Below, one piece after another: positions 44,445-56,213 of a stretch of 64,000 nucleotides of DNA. Every line of letters starts with the position of its first letter. Position 1 is the first letter of the stretch. Position numbers and translations under genes: made by a program. Origin of the DNA: Aureococcus anophagefferens (taxonomy: Eukaryota; Sar; Pelagophyceae; Pelagomonadales; Pelagomonadaceae). The stretch covers positions 1,523,449 through 1,587,448 of the forward strand of contig NW_008705563.1 of assembly GCF_000186865.1 (NCBI RefSeq), written 5' to 3'. Under the pieces are notes generated by a model. That model did not search any database and was not told the origin of the DNA. It saw only the letters and a list, made by a program, of their open reading frames with translations.

Positions 44445-47400
44445 TTACCAGAACGGGCACCAGCCGACGAAGGACTGGCACAGGTTCTGGACGTCCGTGC
44501 TCTGGGCGATGAGGCGGTCGACCTGGTCCGCGACGGCGAGGGGCCCCTGGTGGTCGCGGAAGTCGCAGCCGCTGAGCTTGTCCTGGACGCGCGCCATGAC
44601 GGCGAGGGCCTTCTCGTTGAGCGCCTCGATGGGCGCGTCGGCACCCTCCGCGCCGTGGGCCTTGACGAGGAGCGACTCGCGCGCGCTCCGGTGGTCCAGG
44701 CGGCTGTTCGCGACGGAACCGGCGCGGCCGCCGCGCTGCGACGCCGCGAGCGCGCTGTGGCGCGTCGAGTTGCCCGTGAGCGACGCGGCCATGCGCTGCA
44801 TGCGCACGTGCATCTGCTCGCGGCTCGCCGCGGACCGCGGCCCGCGCGCGGGCGCGGCCGCGGGCGACGCGGCCGCGCCGCGGTCGCGCGGCCGCGGCGC
44901 CGAGCCCGCGGCCGCGGGCGCCGCGCCGCCGTCGCCGTCGTCGCCGGCGCCGTCGCCGTCGTCGTCGTCGTCGTCGTCGTCGGACGACCGCGCGGACGTC
45001 GCGCGGCTCAGCGAGCCCTCGGACGCGGACCGGCGGCTCGTCCGCGAGCTCCGCGAGATCGAGTCGTCGTCGTCGTCGTCGTNNNNNNNNNNNNNNNNNN
45101 NNNNNNNNNNNNNNNNNNNNNNNNNNNNNNNNGTCGTCGGACCGCGCGCTCGTCGCGTCCGTGCGCTCCGTGCGCTCGGACCGCGCGTCCTCGCGGTCGT
45201 CCGCCGCGGCGGCCGCGGCCGCGGCGGCCGCGGCCGCGGGCTCGGCCGGCGGCGGCGGCGGCCGGTCCGCGGCGTCCTCGTCGGCGCCCTCGCGGTCCGC
45301 ACCCTCGCGGTCCGCAGCCTCGCGGTCCTCCGCGTCCTCCCGGTCCGCACTCTCCCGGTCCGCGCCCTCCGGGTCCGCGCCCTCCTCGTCGACGACCGGC
45401 GGCGGCGGCGACGACGGCGGCGGCCGCCGCGCGCGCCCGGGCGCGGGCGACGGCGACGCCGCGTCGGGCTCCGCCGCGGCCCCGAGCAGGCGCCAGGAGA
45501 TGAGCGGGTCGTGGATGAAGGCCTCGAGCATGGACAGCAGCGAGTCGCGGTTGTCGCCTATGTTGAATTCAACCGCTGGTTTGGGTGGTCCCGACCAAAC
45601 TTGAGAATTCTCTAGCTCGGTCACATCCAAGTCGATTCGGCTGATTTTTGGACGAATCGATTGCTCTCGTCGAGTCCTCGAAGCACGGCCGAAGATCTCG
45701 CGTCGAAACTGTCGCATACGCTCACATTGAAGTCGGGTTGAAGATTCGAATGCCACGCGGGTCGTCGCGGAGCACGCGCATGACGCGCTCGCACGTCGCG
45801 CGGTACGTGCCCTCGACGCCCGACACCTCCATCGCGTTGACGAGCATGCGCGTCAGCCGGAAGGGCACGCGCTCGGGGAACTTGTCGCGGTGCATGGCGA
45901 CCTCGAAGCAGTCGCCAAAGTCGATGTGCAGCACCTTGCCCGTGCGCCGGTCGAGCATCAGATTCGACGGGTGGCGGTCGCCGAGGCCCAAAATGTGGCC
46001 GACCATGGACATGGCCGCGAGCGACCGCGCGTAGTGGGTCCGCCGTTCCAGCCACTGCTCGCTGTGCGACGACTTGAGCCACAGCACCTTCGAGAGGTCG
46101 TGGCCCGCCGTGTTCGCGAGCGCGGCGTCGAAGACCTCGACCTTCTGGGGCAGGCTCAGCGCGTCGTAGTCCGGCGCCAACTGCAGCATGACCCGGTGCT
46201 CGACGTTGAGCACGATCTTCCTCGCGTCGCGGAAGTCGCGCACGAGCGCGTGGAGCGTGTCGCAGGCGGGCACCCAGCCGACGACGCCGCAGTTGTGGCT
46301 CAGCGGCGTCACGGCGTAGCGCTGGATCGACAGGTGGCCGTGCTCGCGCGTCCGCCGGTCCTTGGCCAGCAGCGCGTTCGCTAAACCAAACAACTGCATC
46401 GCGCGCTCGTCCTGCCGCAGGTCCTCGTGGCCCTTCAGGAGGAACCCGTACTCCCGGCCGTCCTCGCCCTTCATGGCCAGCCGCCGCGGCCGCTGCTTCG
46501 ACGTGATGACGTGGACCGACGGCGAGAACCGCGAGATCCGCGCGCCCGCGCCGTCGACGCGGTACGTGCCCGGCACCGCCAAGTCCAGCGACCGCGCCCC
46601 CAGGAGCGCCGGGCTGACGTATCGCAACTCCAGCGTCGTCAGCTGGGGCAGCTGCTTGTTCACGCGCCGGAAGACCGTGTAGTACCTGTGTGGAAATCAA
46701 ATCTTCAACCCGACTTCAATGTGAGCGTATGCGACCGTTTCGACGCGAGATTTTCTGCTGTGCTTCGAGAACTCGATGAGAGCAATCGATTCGTCCAAAA
46801 ACCAGCCGAATCGACTTCGATTTGACCGAGATAGAGAGTTCTGAAGTTTGGTGGGGACCCCCCCAAACCAGTGGTTGATTTCCACACCGTGTAGTACAAG
46901 TCCCAGGCCTGGTTGAGCGCCGCGTCCGCGTCCTCCCTCAGCCGCCGTCTCGCGTCGCCGTCGCCGCGGTCGCCGCCGCGGCCTAAACGGTCCTCGGCCC
47001 GCGCGTGGCGCTCGTAGTCGTCGAGGCACGCCGCGGCCTCGCCCAGATCCCGCCCGAAGGCCTGCTGGAACGCCGCCTCGCGAAGCGTCGTCGGACCCGC
47101 GGAGAGCTCCGCGTGGAGCGGCCGCAGGATCTGCAGCATGGCGTCGACGTCGCCGTCGCCGAAGTACAGGCGGCTCGCCTCCTCGAGCCCCTCGTGCCAC
47201 TTCTCGTGCCATAGGATCGCGACGCGGATGAGCTCCTCGGAGACGAGGAGCGCCTGGTCGACGAGCCGCGGCGCGACGGTCCGCGGCCCCTGCATGATGC
47301 CCTCGGCCGCGAGGCGCCGCTCGTCGCGCGGCGACTTCAATTGCAAACTCAGGGGGTAGACCAGCGCCTGCGGGTGGCGCGCGCCGAGCCGCGCCAAGAG

Positions 47401-50400
47401 GCGATGGAGCGCCGATTTCGGCGACGCGTCCGCGGCGCCGATGCGCGCGATGAGCTGCGGCAGCACGCCGAGCCAGGCGTCGAGGGGCGCGCCGCCGACG
47501 CCGCCCCGGTCGTCCTCGTCCGGCAGCAGCTGCGCCTCGACCTCGGGCTGGCGCGCGAAGCGGAACCACAGGTTCAGCAAATTCAGCAGATCCTGCTGCA
47601 CCGACGCCGCCCAGCGCCGCCGCCCGAGCGCGATGGCCCGCACGAAGCCGCCCGCCGCCGCCACCAACGCCCGCTTCACGGCCGGCGACCGCAGCGCGTC
47701 CACGGAGGCGTCGCGCTGGGGCCCCTTGACGGTGGATTTTCGGTCCGCGCGCGCGGACCGCGCGGCGCGCTGCACGGCCCGATAGTTCACGAGCGCCCAG
47801 GCGTGCCAGGCCTTGTAGGACGCGGCGTCCAGACGCGTCGCGAGCTCGTAGGGCCCCAGACACAACGCGTCGTCGTCGCCCGCCGGCGACCCCGGCGCGG
47901 GGCTCGCGCGGCCGTCCGGGCCCCGCGACCGCCAGTCGCCCAGTCGCAATAAACACCGCGCGCGGAGCCGGTCGAAGGCCAGGTTCGCCGGCGCGTCGCC
48001 CAGGGCGTCCGCGAGCTCCTCGACGCGCCGCAGGGCGTCGGTGCGCTTCCCCGCGGCGTGGCAGTGCTTCGCGTACGCGTAGCGGAGCCGGTGGTCCGGC
48101 AGGCCGTCGCTCGCGCGCGGCACGGACGCGGGGTCGAAGCCGAGCTGGCGCGTGAGCACGGACTCGGACAGCGCCGCGTTGCCGCTGTGGCGGCAGAGCG
48201 ACGCGTAGCGCAGCCACGAGTCCGGGTCGTCCTCGTACGAGAGCACGAGCGCCCGCACGTTCAACACGCGCTGCCAGACGGCGACGTCGTGCGGGCAGCC
48301 CGCGAGGCGCCGCCGCCAGCGCGCGACGAGCGCCGCGCGGTGGTCCGACACGGCGTCGGCGCCGCGCCGCGCGTCGCCGGACCGCCGCGACTCGCCGCGC
48401 GCCGCGAGCTCGACGCGCCGTAAGCCGACGATCTCCTCGAGCTCCGCAAGCTGCTGCACCGTGACCATGGTCCCGTAGGCGCGCTTGTAGGACTCGGCGA
48501 CGAGCGCCGCGAAGGACCCGTGGAGCAGGCGCCTCGCATCATCCACGAGGTCCACGGCCTCGTCGATGCGCGCGGGCTCGAGCCGCTCGCGCGACCGCAG
48601 CGCGAGGATCGCCCGATAAAACGGCTTCGACGCGTCGTCGTCCTCCATGGCCGCGACGAAGTTCGTCATCTCGCCCCAGCGCCCCAACGCCCAGGCGCTC
48701 CGCGCGCCGACGTTCGCCGCCTTCATGAGCAGCCGCGTCTCCCGGGGAGACGGGCCGCCGCGCGACTCCGTCGACGCCGCCAAGGCGTCGAGCGCGCCGC
48801 TCGACGCGGCCTTGGGCGCCGGCGACGCCGGCGGGTTCGACGCGGCCAGCGTCGCGAGGTTCATGGCCGACGCCGACGGCCGCGGCTCGACGTTGTCGCC
48901 GAGCGCGACCTGGAGCCGCGGCCACGACCGCACCAGCAACCCGCACGCCTCGTGCCACTCGCCGAGCGCGTCGAGGCACTTCATGGCCCCGAGGATGGCC
49001 TCGACGTCGCCGCCGTCGCCCTCGAGGCGCCGCCGGTACAGGGCCAGCGCCTCCTCGTAGGAGCCGAGCTTGCCGAGCCACGACTCGGACACGTCGCCCA
49101 GCGTCCGGGGCCCGTCGCGGCCCGCGCGCTTGCCGGGCGTCTCGCTCATGTAGACGCAGGACCCCGGCTCCGCCGGCGCCGCCGAGGCATCGTCCGCGTG
49201 GTCGTGGGACCCGCAGCGCACGGCCTCGCCGCGCCGCAGGGGCCCGACGCGGTGGTGCCGCGTCCGCCTCCGCCGCTCCGACCTTTTCCGCGTCGCGTGC
49301 AGGACGCCCAGCGCGGCCTCGGGCTGGGCGAGCTTGCGGTTGATGGCGATCAAAGCCTCGGCGGCGGCGTGGCGGTCCCGGGCGAGCTCCGGCGTGCGGT
49401 ACTCGAGCTCCTTGTAGTGGAGCGCCTTCGCGTAGGCGCGGCACTTCGTCGCGAGATCCGCCAAGACGCGGATGTCGATAGGTAAAGCATCAACATCACG
49501 CTCCATGAACTCGGCGAGCTCCAAGAGCAACTGGAGCGCGTCGGGCGCGACGGCCTGGAGCTCGTCGGACCGGAACGCGGTCTCCAGCGTCCGCACCAAA
49601 CTATCGCGGTACGCGTCGTCCAATTCCAACCAACAGGACACGAAGGCCGACTGGAAGAGCTGGCGGGATAGGCGAGGATAGGCGTGGGCCACCGTCGCGC
49701 AGGACCGTAGCGCCGCCGACGGCGACTCGCGCAGCAGCTCCAGCGATAATCGCCGGAGCCAGTCGTTCCAGTCGTCGGCCGTGAGCCGCTGCGACACGTC
49801 CCAGGCCCGCTGCAGGTTCGGCTGGTTCACGTGCAACCGTTGGCGGCTCGGGCCCTCCGCCGCCGCGCCGCCGCCGAGCCCCCGGCCGCCGGCGCCCACG
49901 GGCGACCCGAAGGCCGGCGCGCGGTGCGCGCGCGCGGACGCGGGCGCGTCGCGCGCGCCGCCCGCGCGCGCGGCGACCGCGGAGATCTCGTCGACGGCGT
50001 GGTCGATGGACGACGCGCGGTACTTCTCGCCGATGTGCTGGGACCGGCTCAGGAAGGCGTGGCCCTCGCCGCCGTCGCCGTCCGCCGCGCGGTCGTCGTC
50101 GTCGTCGCCGGCCCGCGTCCGCGCGTCGCGCTTCGCCCAGGCCAGCGCCGCGGGCGACGCCGCGCCCCTGGGGCCCAGGGACAGGCAGCGCGTCGCCAGG
50201 CCGACGAAGGGCGCGAAGAGCTCCTCGCCGAGCTGGTCGCGGACGACCTCGAGCGCGTCGCGCGCCGCGTCCCTCAAGGCCTCGCCGTGCGCGGCCTTCG
50301 CGGGCGCCGCGTCCGCGGCGACGACGTCGGACCGCTCCAGTAACCGGCAGAGCGACCGCGCGATGCGCGCGCCGAGGTCCCGCCGCCGCGCGAGCGCGCG

Positions 50401-53400
50401 CCGGCCGACGACGACGCGGAGGCACCGCACGACGCGCGCCTGCCACTGGGGCCCGAGCGCGGGCGTCGAGAAGGGCCGCTGCCCCTGGTCCGCGCTCGCC
50501 GCCGCGGTGCCGCCCGTCTCCGCCAGGTCGGCGAAGGAGACGTTGCCCGGCGCGACGACCTTCTTGTAGGACGCGGAGAAGTGGCCCACGGTTCTCGGCG
50601 AGTGGGCGTCGCCGCCGTCGTCGAAGTCGTGGCGGCCCGGCGACTCCGGGTGGTCCGCCCAGCTCAGCAACGATTGCGCCCGCGACTCCGCCGCGCCGGC
50701 GCCGCCCAAGGCGTCCGCGAGCTTGAGCAGGGCCGGCACCACGAGGAAGAGGTAGTCCGACAGCGCGCCCCGCAGCAGCATCGTCGCGCGGAGGATGAGC
50801 GCCAACCGCGTCTCGCTCAGCGCCGCGGGCGCCGTCAGGGCCTTGGCCTTCGTGAGCAACGGCGGCTCGTCGTCGAGGCCGCCGACGCCATACCCGTCGT
50901 CCTTGAGCGACACCGCGCGGCTCCGCGGCGGCTTCCCGGCGGGCGCCGACCCCTTCGCGTCGTCCTTCTTCTCGGCCCGCTTGCCGTCCCAGGGCGCGCG
51001 GCCGCCGCCCTCGAAGGGCGGTGCTAAAGAGGCCAGCAGCAGCGGCAGCGCCCGGGGTACCAAAGCCGCGAGGTGCTCGGACACGGACGTCGCGATCTCT
51101 TCCAATAACGGCACGACCTGCTCCAAGTGCTCCGCCCAGTAGTCCACCACCAACTCGAAGATGCGCGGCAGCCAGTCCCTCAGATGGTGGCGCACGATGG
51201 CCGCGAGCGCCGCGAGCTGCAATAACACGGACTCGCGCAGGCCCGGCTCGCAGGTCCGCGCGACGTCGAGGAGGTGCGGCACCTGGGCAGGACAAGAGTG
51301 CGAAATTCCCAACTTCAAAGGCTCTTCTCTCGGCCGGTTTCCACTCGTTTCGGCTGATTTTTGGACGAGCGATCATCTCTCGGAACGGTCTCGAAGCGTG
51401 GGTGCTTTTTCCGGAACGCGCGCGCGCGGAACACTCACGTTGAAGCGACGTTGAATCACCCTTGTCCTGCCCTGTGGGGCACGATGTTCCCCAGAAAGGG
51501 CACGCACCGCAGCCCCAGGCTCTGGAAGATGAACATCAGCGCCTGGGTCACGGCGGCGTGGTGCGCCGCGAGGGACCCGTCCCGCAACACGCGCACGAGC
51601 GCGTCGATGGCCACGCGCGCGTAGTAGTCCTCGCCCGCGGCGGGCGTCGCCGCGCGCGCCGCGCGGTCCTTGCCCTTGGCCCGCTTCTTGCCGTCCTTGC
51701 GGTGCGCGTCGCCGGCGAAGTCGTCGTCGTCGTCCCGGCGCGGCCCCACGTCCGCGCCGACGAGCCGCGCCTCGTAGTAGGCGCCGACGTCGTTCTTGCC
51801 CGCGCCGTCGACGCCGCGCTCGCCCGCGTGGATCAGGTCCGCCGGCGCGGGGTCGGAACCGCTCTCCCGGATCGCCGGCAGCGCCACGGCGCAGGACTGG
51901 GCGTACATGGCCGCCGCCGCCGGCTCGTCCTCGTCGTCCTCCAGCAACCCCGCGAGGTGCGGGCCCAGGAGCGGCGCCTCGACGTCCGCCTCGTCCTGTA
52001 CGGGGCTCGCGGGCACGTGCGACGAGAGGAGCTGGCGCTTGTCCTCGAGGTCGCGGCCGTCGACGCCCTCGGCGGCGTCGCCGTCGCGCTTCGGCGACGC
52101 GCCGGGGATCGCCATGGGCTCGGACTTGCCCGGGGCCTTGGGCTGGACCGCGCGCTCCGACCGCCGCCGCCGCGCCGCCGCGGCGAACGCGCGCGCCTTG
52201 GCCTTGGCCGTCGCCTCGCGCGACGCGCGCTGCACGAGCTCGAACTTGTAGGGGTCCAGGGCCCCCAGCAGGCCCAGGGCCCGCAGGGCTTCTCGACAGA
52301 GGGACCAGGGCGCGCCGCCGCGGTCGCCGGCCTCGCGGAGCGCCGCGGCCGCGCGCGGGTTGGCGCCCGGCGGCGCCGCGCCCGCGGACGAGCTCGCGAC
52401 CGCGCCGCCCGAGCTCTCGCACAACACCGCGAGCATGCGCGGCAGTAAGGGCGCGTGCTCGAGGTAGGGCGCGACGACGCAGCCCGCGGACGACGCGAGG
52501 CGCCCGAGCACGCGGAGCGCGAGCTCGCGCTTCCGCGACGACGACCGGTCGAGCAGCGCGTCGAAGAGCGGCGCGAGCACGCGCGGCTTGTAGACGACGA
52601 CGCGGCTCCGGGGCCCGAGCACGAGCACGCACTCGCCCAGCGCGTCCAGCGCCGCGCAGGCGAGGCGCGTCGGCACCTTCAGGCCGTCGTCGCGCGGCGC
52701 GGGCGCGATGTCGAGCGCCCGGGGCGCCGCGGCCTCGAGCGCCTTCACGGCCAGGTCGCGGTAGCCCAGCGGCAGCGCCGCGACGACCTCCGCGGCCAGG
52801 GGCCAGACGGCCTTGCGCGCGCGCGGGCTCTCGGCGCGCAGCGCGCCCGCCGCGAGCCGCGCGGCGCGCTCCTTCGCCGGCGCGTCCGACGCGGGGCACC
52901 GGAGCGTGTCCAACGCGCGCGCGAGCGCGGCGCGGACGCGGCTCAGCACGGCCGCCGGGTTCCGCGCCGCGAGGCGCCCCAGGAGCGCCAGCGCCGACAG
53001 CTGGAGCTCCGTGTCCTCGTCGTGGAGCAGCAGCGCGAGCGCGTCGACGTGCGCGCTCCGCGCCAAATGCCCGTCGAAGCGCGCGTCCGCCCGGAGCGCG
53101 CGGACGACCGCGCGCCGCGGCCCCGGGTCGTCGTCGGCGAGAGCCACCGCTAAGAGCCGCCGCAGCACATCATCAACAACCACGGCCGACGGCCCCGCGA
53201 AGTACCACGCGCCGAGCGGCGCGGCGCCCGGCTGCTTGGCCGTACGGCCCGCGCTCTCCGGCGCGGACCGCGCGCTCGACGCGAGCGACGCCTTGGGCGC
53301 CGGATCGCGCCGCGCGTCCTGGCTCGGCCGCCGGCCCCCGGACGCCGGGGGCTCCGACTCGGCGCCGGAGAAGCGCCGCTCCGGGTTCGACGCGGACGAC

Positions 53401-56213
53401 GCGCGCGGCCGGTCGTCGTCGTCGCCGTCGCGGCTGCCCCGGTCCGAGTCGCCGGAGTCGCCGCTGTCGTCGTCGTCGGCGTCGTCGTCGCTGTCGTCGG
53501 GCCGCCGGGGCCCGTCGGTTTCCGCCGGGAGCCGCGCGTTGAGCTCCGCGAGCGGCGGCAGGAGCAGCCGCGCCTGGGCGGGAAAAGAGAGATTCAACGT
53601 CGCTTCAACGTGAGTGTTCCGCGCGCGCGCGTTCCGGAAAAAGCATCCACGCTTCGAGACCGTTCCGAGAGATGATCGCTCGTCCAAAAATCAGCCGAAA
53701 CGAGCGGGAAACGGCCGAGAGAGGAGCCTTTGAAGTTGGGCATTTCGCTCTCTTGTGCTGCCCCGAGCCGCGCGCAGCTCGCGACCGCGGCGGACCGCAC
53801 CGCGGCGGACGACGCGTCGAGGTAGCGGCTCGCGCAGTCCCGCGCCAGCGGCAGGAGGCACACGCCCTCCATGGAGAAGGAGCCCAGGGTCCGCAGGGAC
53901 AGGAGGATCAAGTCCTCGTCGCGCGCGTCGACCTCGAGGCGCGTCCTCGGCGCCGAGTCCGCGCGGCGCCGCCGCGGCCGCGGCAGGGGCCGCGCCCAGC
54001 CCGGCGGCGCGTAGGGCGACGCGTCGAAATCCAGCACGGACGTCAACGCGTCGAGGAGCCGCGCGCGCACCGCGGGCCGCCGCGACGGCAGCGCCTTGGC
54101 GACGACGCCGAGCGCGCGGATCAGGGGGTCGCAGAGCCCGTTCGCGAACAGGGCGTCCAACAACGCGTCGGCGTGCGGCGGCGGGATCTTCTCCCCCAGC
54201 GCCTCGAAGACGTCGGCGACGCAGTCGACGACGACGCCGCGGCGCCGCTTCTCCTCGGGCGACGCCGGCGCCGCGACCTCGCGCCGCGCGCCCCGCGCGC
54301 GCGAGAACGCGCCCCGCGCGACGCCCCGCAGCTCCGGCGCGCCGCTCAGCAGCGCGTCGTCGAGCGGGTCCGACGCGTGGGGCGCGCCGGACCGCAGGAA
54401 GCCCAGCGAGCCCGACGCGTCGAGCGACGGGGAAGCCTCGTAGGGGCAGTTGAGCCCCGACTCGCAGAGCGTCGCGACGATCTCCGGCAGGGCCGGCACG
54501 AGGTGGTGCTTCACGGCCAGCGCGAGGCGGCCCATGGCCTCGTAGGCCGCGTCCCGCAGCTCGCCGGACGTCCGGTGCACGGCCATCGCGAGCAGGTGCT
54601 TCGTCGTGCCCTTCAAGTACGCGCGCGCGAACGCGTCGGGGCAGTACTGGGCCAACCTCGGTAGCAAATCCGTGACGGCCTTGCGGATGGCGCGGCTCCG
54701 GTGCTCCCGCAGCGCGATGGCCGCGTCGCAGGCCTCGCGGAACCTGTGTGGAAATCAACCAGTGAGCTGGGACGTCGGGGCCAAACTTGAGAATTCTCTA
54801 GCTCGGTCACATCGACGTCGATTCGGCTGATTTTTGGACGGATCGATCGCTCTCGTCGAGTTCTCGAAGCCCAGCCGAAGGGCTTGTGTCAAAACATTCG
54901 AATACGCGCACATTGAAGTCGGGTTGAAGATTTGATTTCCACGCAGCGCGGAACCGCGGCATCATGAACCCGCCCGCGTGGCGCAGGAGCGCGCCGACGG
55001 CCAGCAGCGCGCCGTGGCCCGTGGCCTCCGTCGCCGCCATGGCCGGCGCCGGCGAGCCCGGGGTCGCCGACGACCCCCGCCGCCGGCCGCCGGGCGACGC
55101 GCCGTCCGTCGACGGCGCGAGCGACGCGGACCGCGCGAAGCGGCGCGGCGTCCGGTCGCCCGCGGACGACGCGTCGGAGCCGCGGCGTCGAAACAGGCGC
55201 TTCAGGGACCAGGGCGTCTCCGGCGAGCCCGCGCTCTCCGGCGCCGGCGCCGCCGCGGGCGCGTCGCCCGCGACGTAGTCCGCCTGCAGCTCCTCCGGTA
55301 AAGACCGGCGCCGCTCCGCGGCCTTCTCCGGCGACTTGATGCGCAGGAACGCGTTCGCGGCCTCGTACTTGTCGACGTGGGGGGCCAGGGCCGCGTGGGC
55401 CTTGGCGTAGATGGCGCAGTAGAAGTGGCTGTGCTGCGCCGTCGGCCGCCGCGCGACGATCTCCAAAGCCGCGCCGAGCGCCGCGGCCGCGGCCTCGCGG
55501 ACGTCCGGCGACCGCGCGTCCATCAGCGCGGGCCAGACGCGCTCGAAGAAGTCGCGCACGCGCGCGTAGAAGAGCGTCGGCGCGTGCTTCGCGAGCTCGC
55601 GGAGCACCAAACACGCGGCGAGCCGCCGCTGCGCGCCGCCGGGCGCGTCCGCGGCGGCCTTGGCGCCGCCCAGATGGCCGTCGGCGCCCGCGGGCCGCTG
55701 GAGCCACTCCAGCGCCCGGCCGACCTCGAACTCGACGTGGTCGCTGCTGCTCGCGGGGCCCCGCCGCGCGAGTCTCCCGAGCGCGGCGGCCGTCCGCGTC
55801 ACGAACTGGCGCTGGCCCTCGGGCGACCCGAGGAACTGGCTACTCCCGCCGCGGCCGTCGCCGACGCAGCACTGCTTGAGCGCGTTCGACAGCACGTTGG
55901 CGAACTTGATGCCCTTGGTCTCGGGCTCCGCGCTCGGCGCGCCGACGAGCGCCTCGATCGCCGCGACGCCGCCCAGGCGCTCCTCGACGTCGCCGCCGTG
56001 GTGCACCATGCGGAACAGGGTGCTGTAGAGCTCGTCCTCGAAGCGGCCGAAGGTCTCGCCGCTCATCTCCCGCGCGGCGCGGGACACGAGGCGCCGCAGC
56101 TGGTACGCCGCGAGCGTGCGCTCGCTCTCGTGCGACGCCCGCAGCAGCGTGAGAAGCGCTTCTCGCTCGAAGGCGTCCATGACGCTGAACGACGGGTCCA
56201 GCGAGCGGGCCAT
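44445..56213 (-). CDS. TOR: Target of rapamycin (TOR) kinase, six exons, all five introns are introners
   Basis: Exons on the minus strand: 54955-56213, 53774-54743, 51483-53573, 46898-51282, 45769-46685 and 44445-45557. They encode about 3,578 codons including a 50-N gap, larger than animal mTOR. HEAT repeats fill the first half. The FAT region includes [20 protein letters not shown] then [14 protein letters not shown]. The FRB domain (about 46905-47240) has [20 protein letters not shown] then RLYFG and [10 protein letters not shown], keeping the Ser and aromatic residues of the rapamycin-FKBP12 interface. The kinase domain has [39 protein letters not shown] and [11 protein letters not shown]. 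The FATC end is [17 protein letters not shown] long acidic/Ser-rich insertion separates kinase and FATC, with the gap inside it. It is the catalytic subunit of TORC1/2 growth control. Confidence 0.96.
45083..45132. other. Assembly gap (50 N) in a GTC repeat inside TOR exon 6
   Basis: Fifty N flanked on both sides by (GTC)n that encodes poly-Asp on the minus strand. The flanking frames disagree as drawn. An intact gene needs the true gap to be 1 modulo 3 (for example 49 or 52), so the size is nominal and the frame break is probably an artefact. Confidence 0.95.
45558..45768 (-). mobile_element. Family B introner (211-bp intron), TOR intron 5
   Basis: Duplication GCGACGAC / GCGACAAC (7 of 8). 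Ends are diverged (CCGCGTGGCATTCGAATC ... GAATTCAACATAG). Splicing gives [21 protein letters not shown], as in TOR kinases. The donor is GC. The TTCAACCCGACTTCAATG end lies at the gene's 5' side. It looks the oldest of the four B copies. Confidence 0.88.
46686..46897 (-). mobile_element. Family B introner (212-bp intron), TOR intron 4 (FRB/kinase junction)
   Basis: Perfect duplication GTACTACA. Starts CGGTGTGGAAATCAACC, ends TTGATTTCCACACAG. Splicing gives [22 protein letters not shown]. The donor is GT. Orientation is opposite to the copies at 45558 and 54744. Confidence 0.95.
51283..51482 (-). mobile_element. Family A introner (200-bp intron), TOR intron 3, reversed orientation
   Basis: Duplication GTGCCCCA / GTGCCGCA (7 of 8). 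Starts CAGGGCAGGACAAGGGTG, ends CACTCTTGTCCTGCCCAG. Splicing gives [19 protein letters not shown]. The donor is GT. Relative to the gene this copy is flipped compared with the other four A copies, yet the acceptor CAG is still supplied by the terminus. Confidence 0.93.
53574..53773 (-). mobile_element. Family A introner (200-bp intron), TOR intron 2
   Basis: Perfect duplication GCGCGGCT. Starts CGGGGCAGCACAAGAG, ends CTTTTCCCGCCCAG. Splicing gives [19 protein letters not shown]. The donor is GC. Forward orientation. Confidence 0.94.
54744..54954 (-). mobile_element. Family B introner (211-bp intron), TOR intron 1
   Basis: Perfect duplication GTTCCGCG. Starts CTGCGTGGAAATCAAATC, ends GGTTGATTTCCACACAG. 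Splicing gives [18 protein letters not shown]. The donor is GT. Confidence 0.95.

Noticed and set aside
45061..45160. CRISPR-like or satellite array at the GTC repeats
   Set aside because: It is a coding trinucleotide repeat (poly-Asp) interrupted by an assembly gap, with no spacers.
45558..54954. TOR as a fragmented pseudogene
   Set aside because: All breaks coincide with introners, and the spliced frame matches TOR across every junction. The only residual break is at the N gap.
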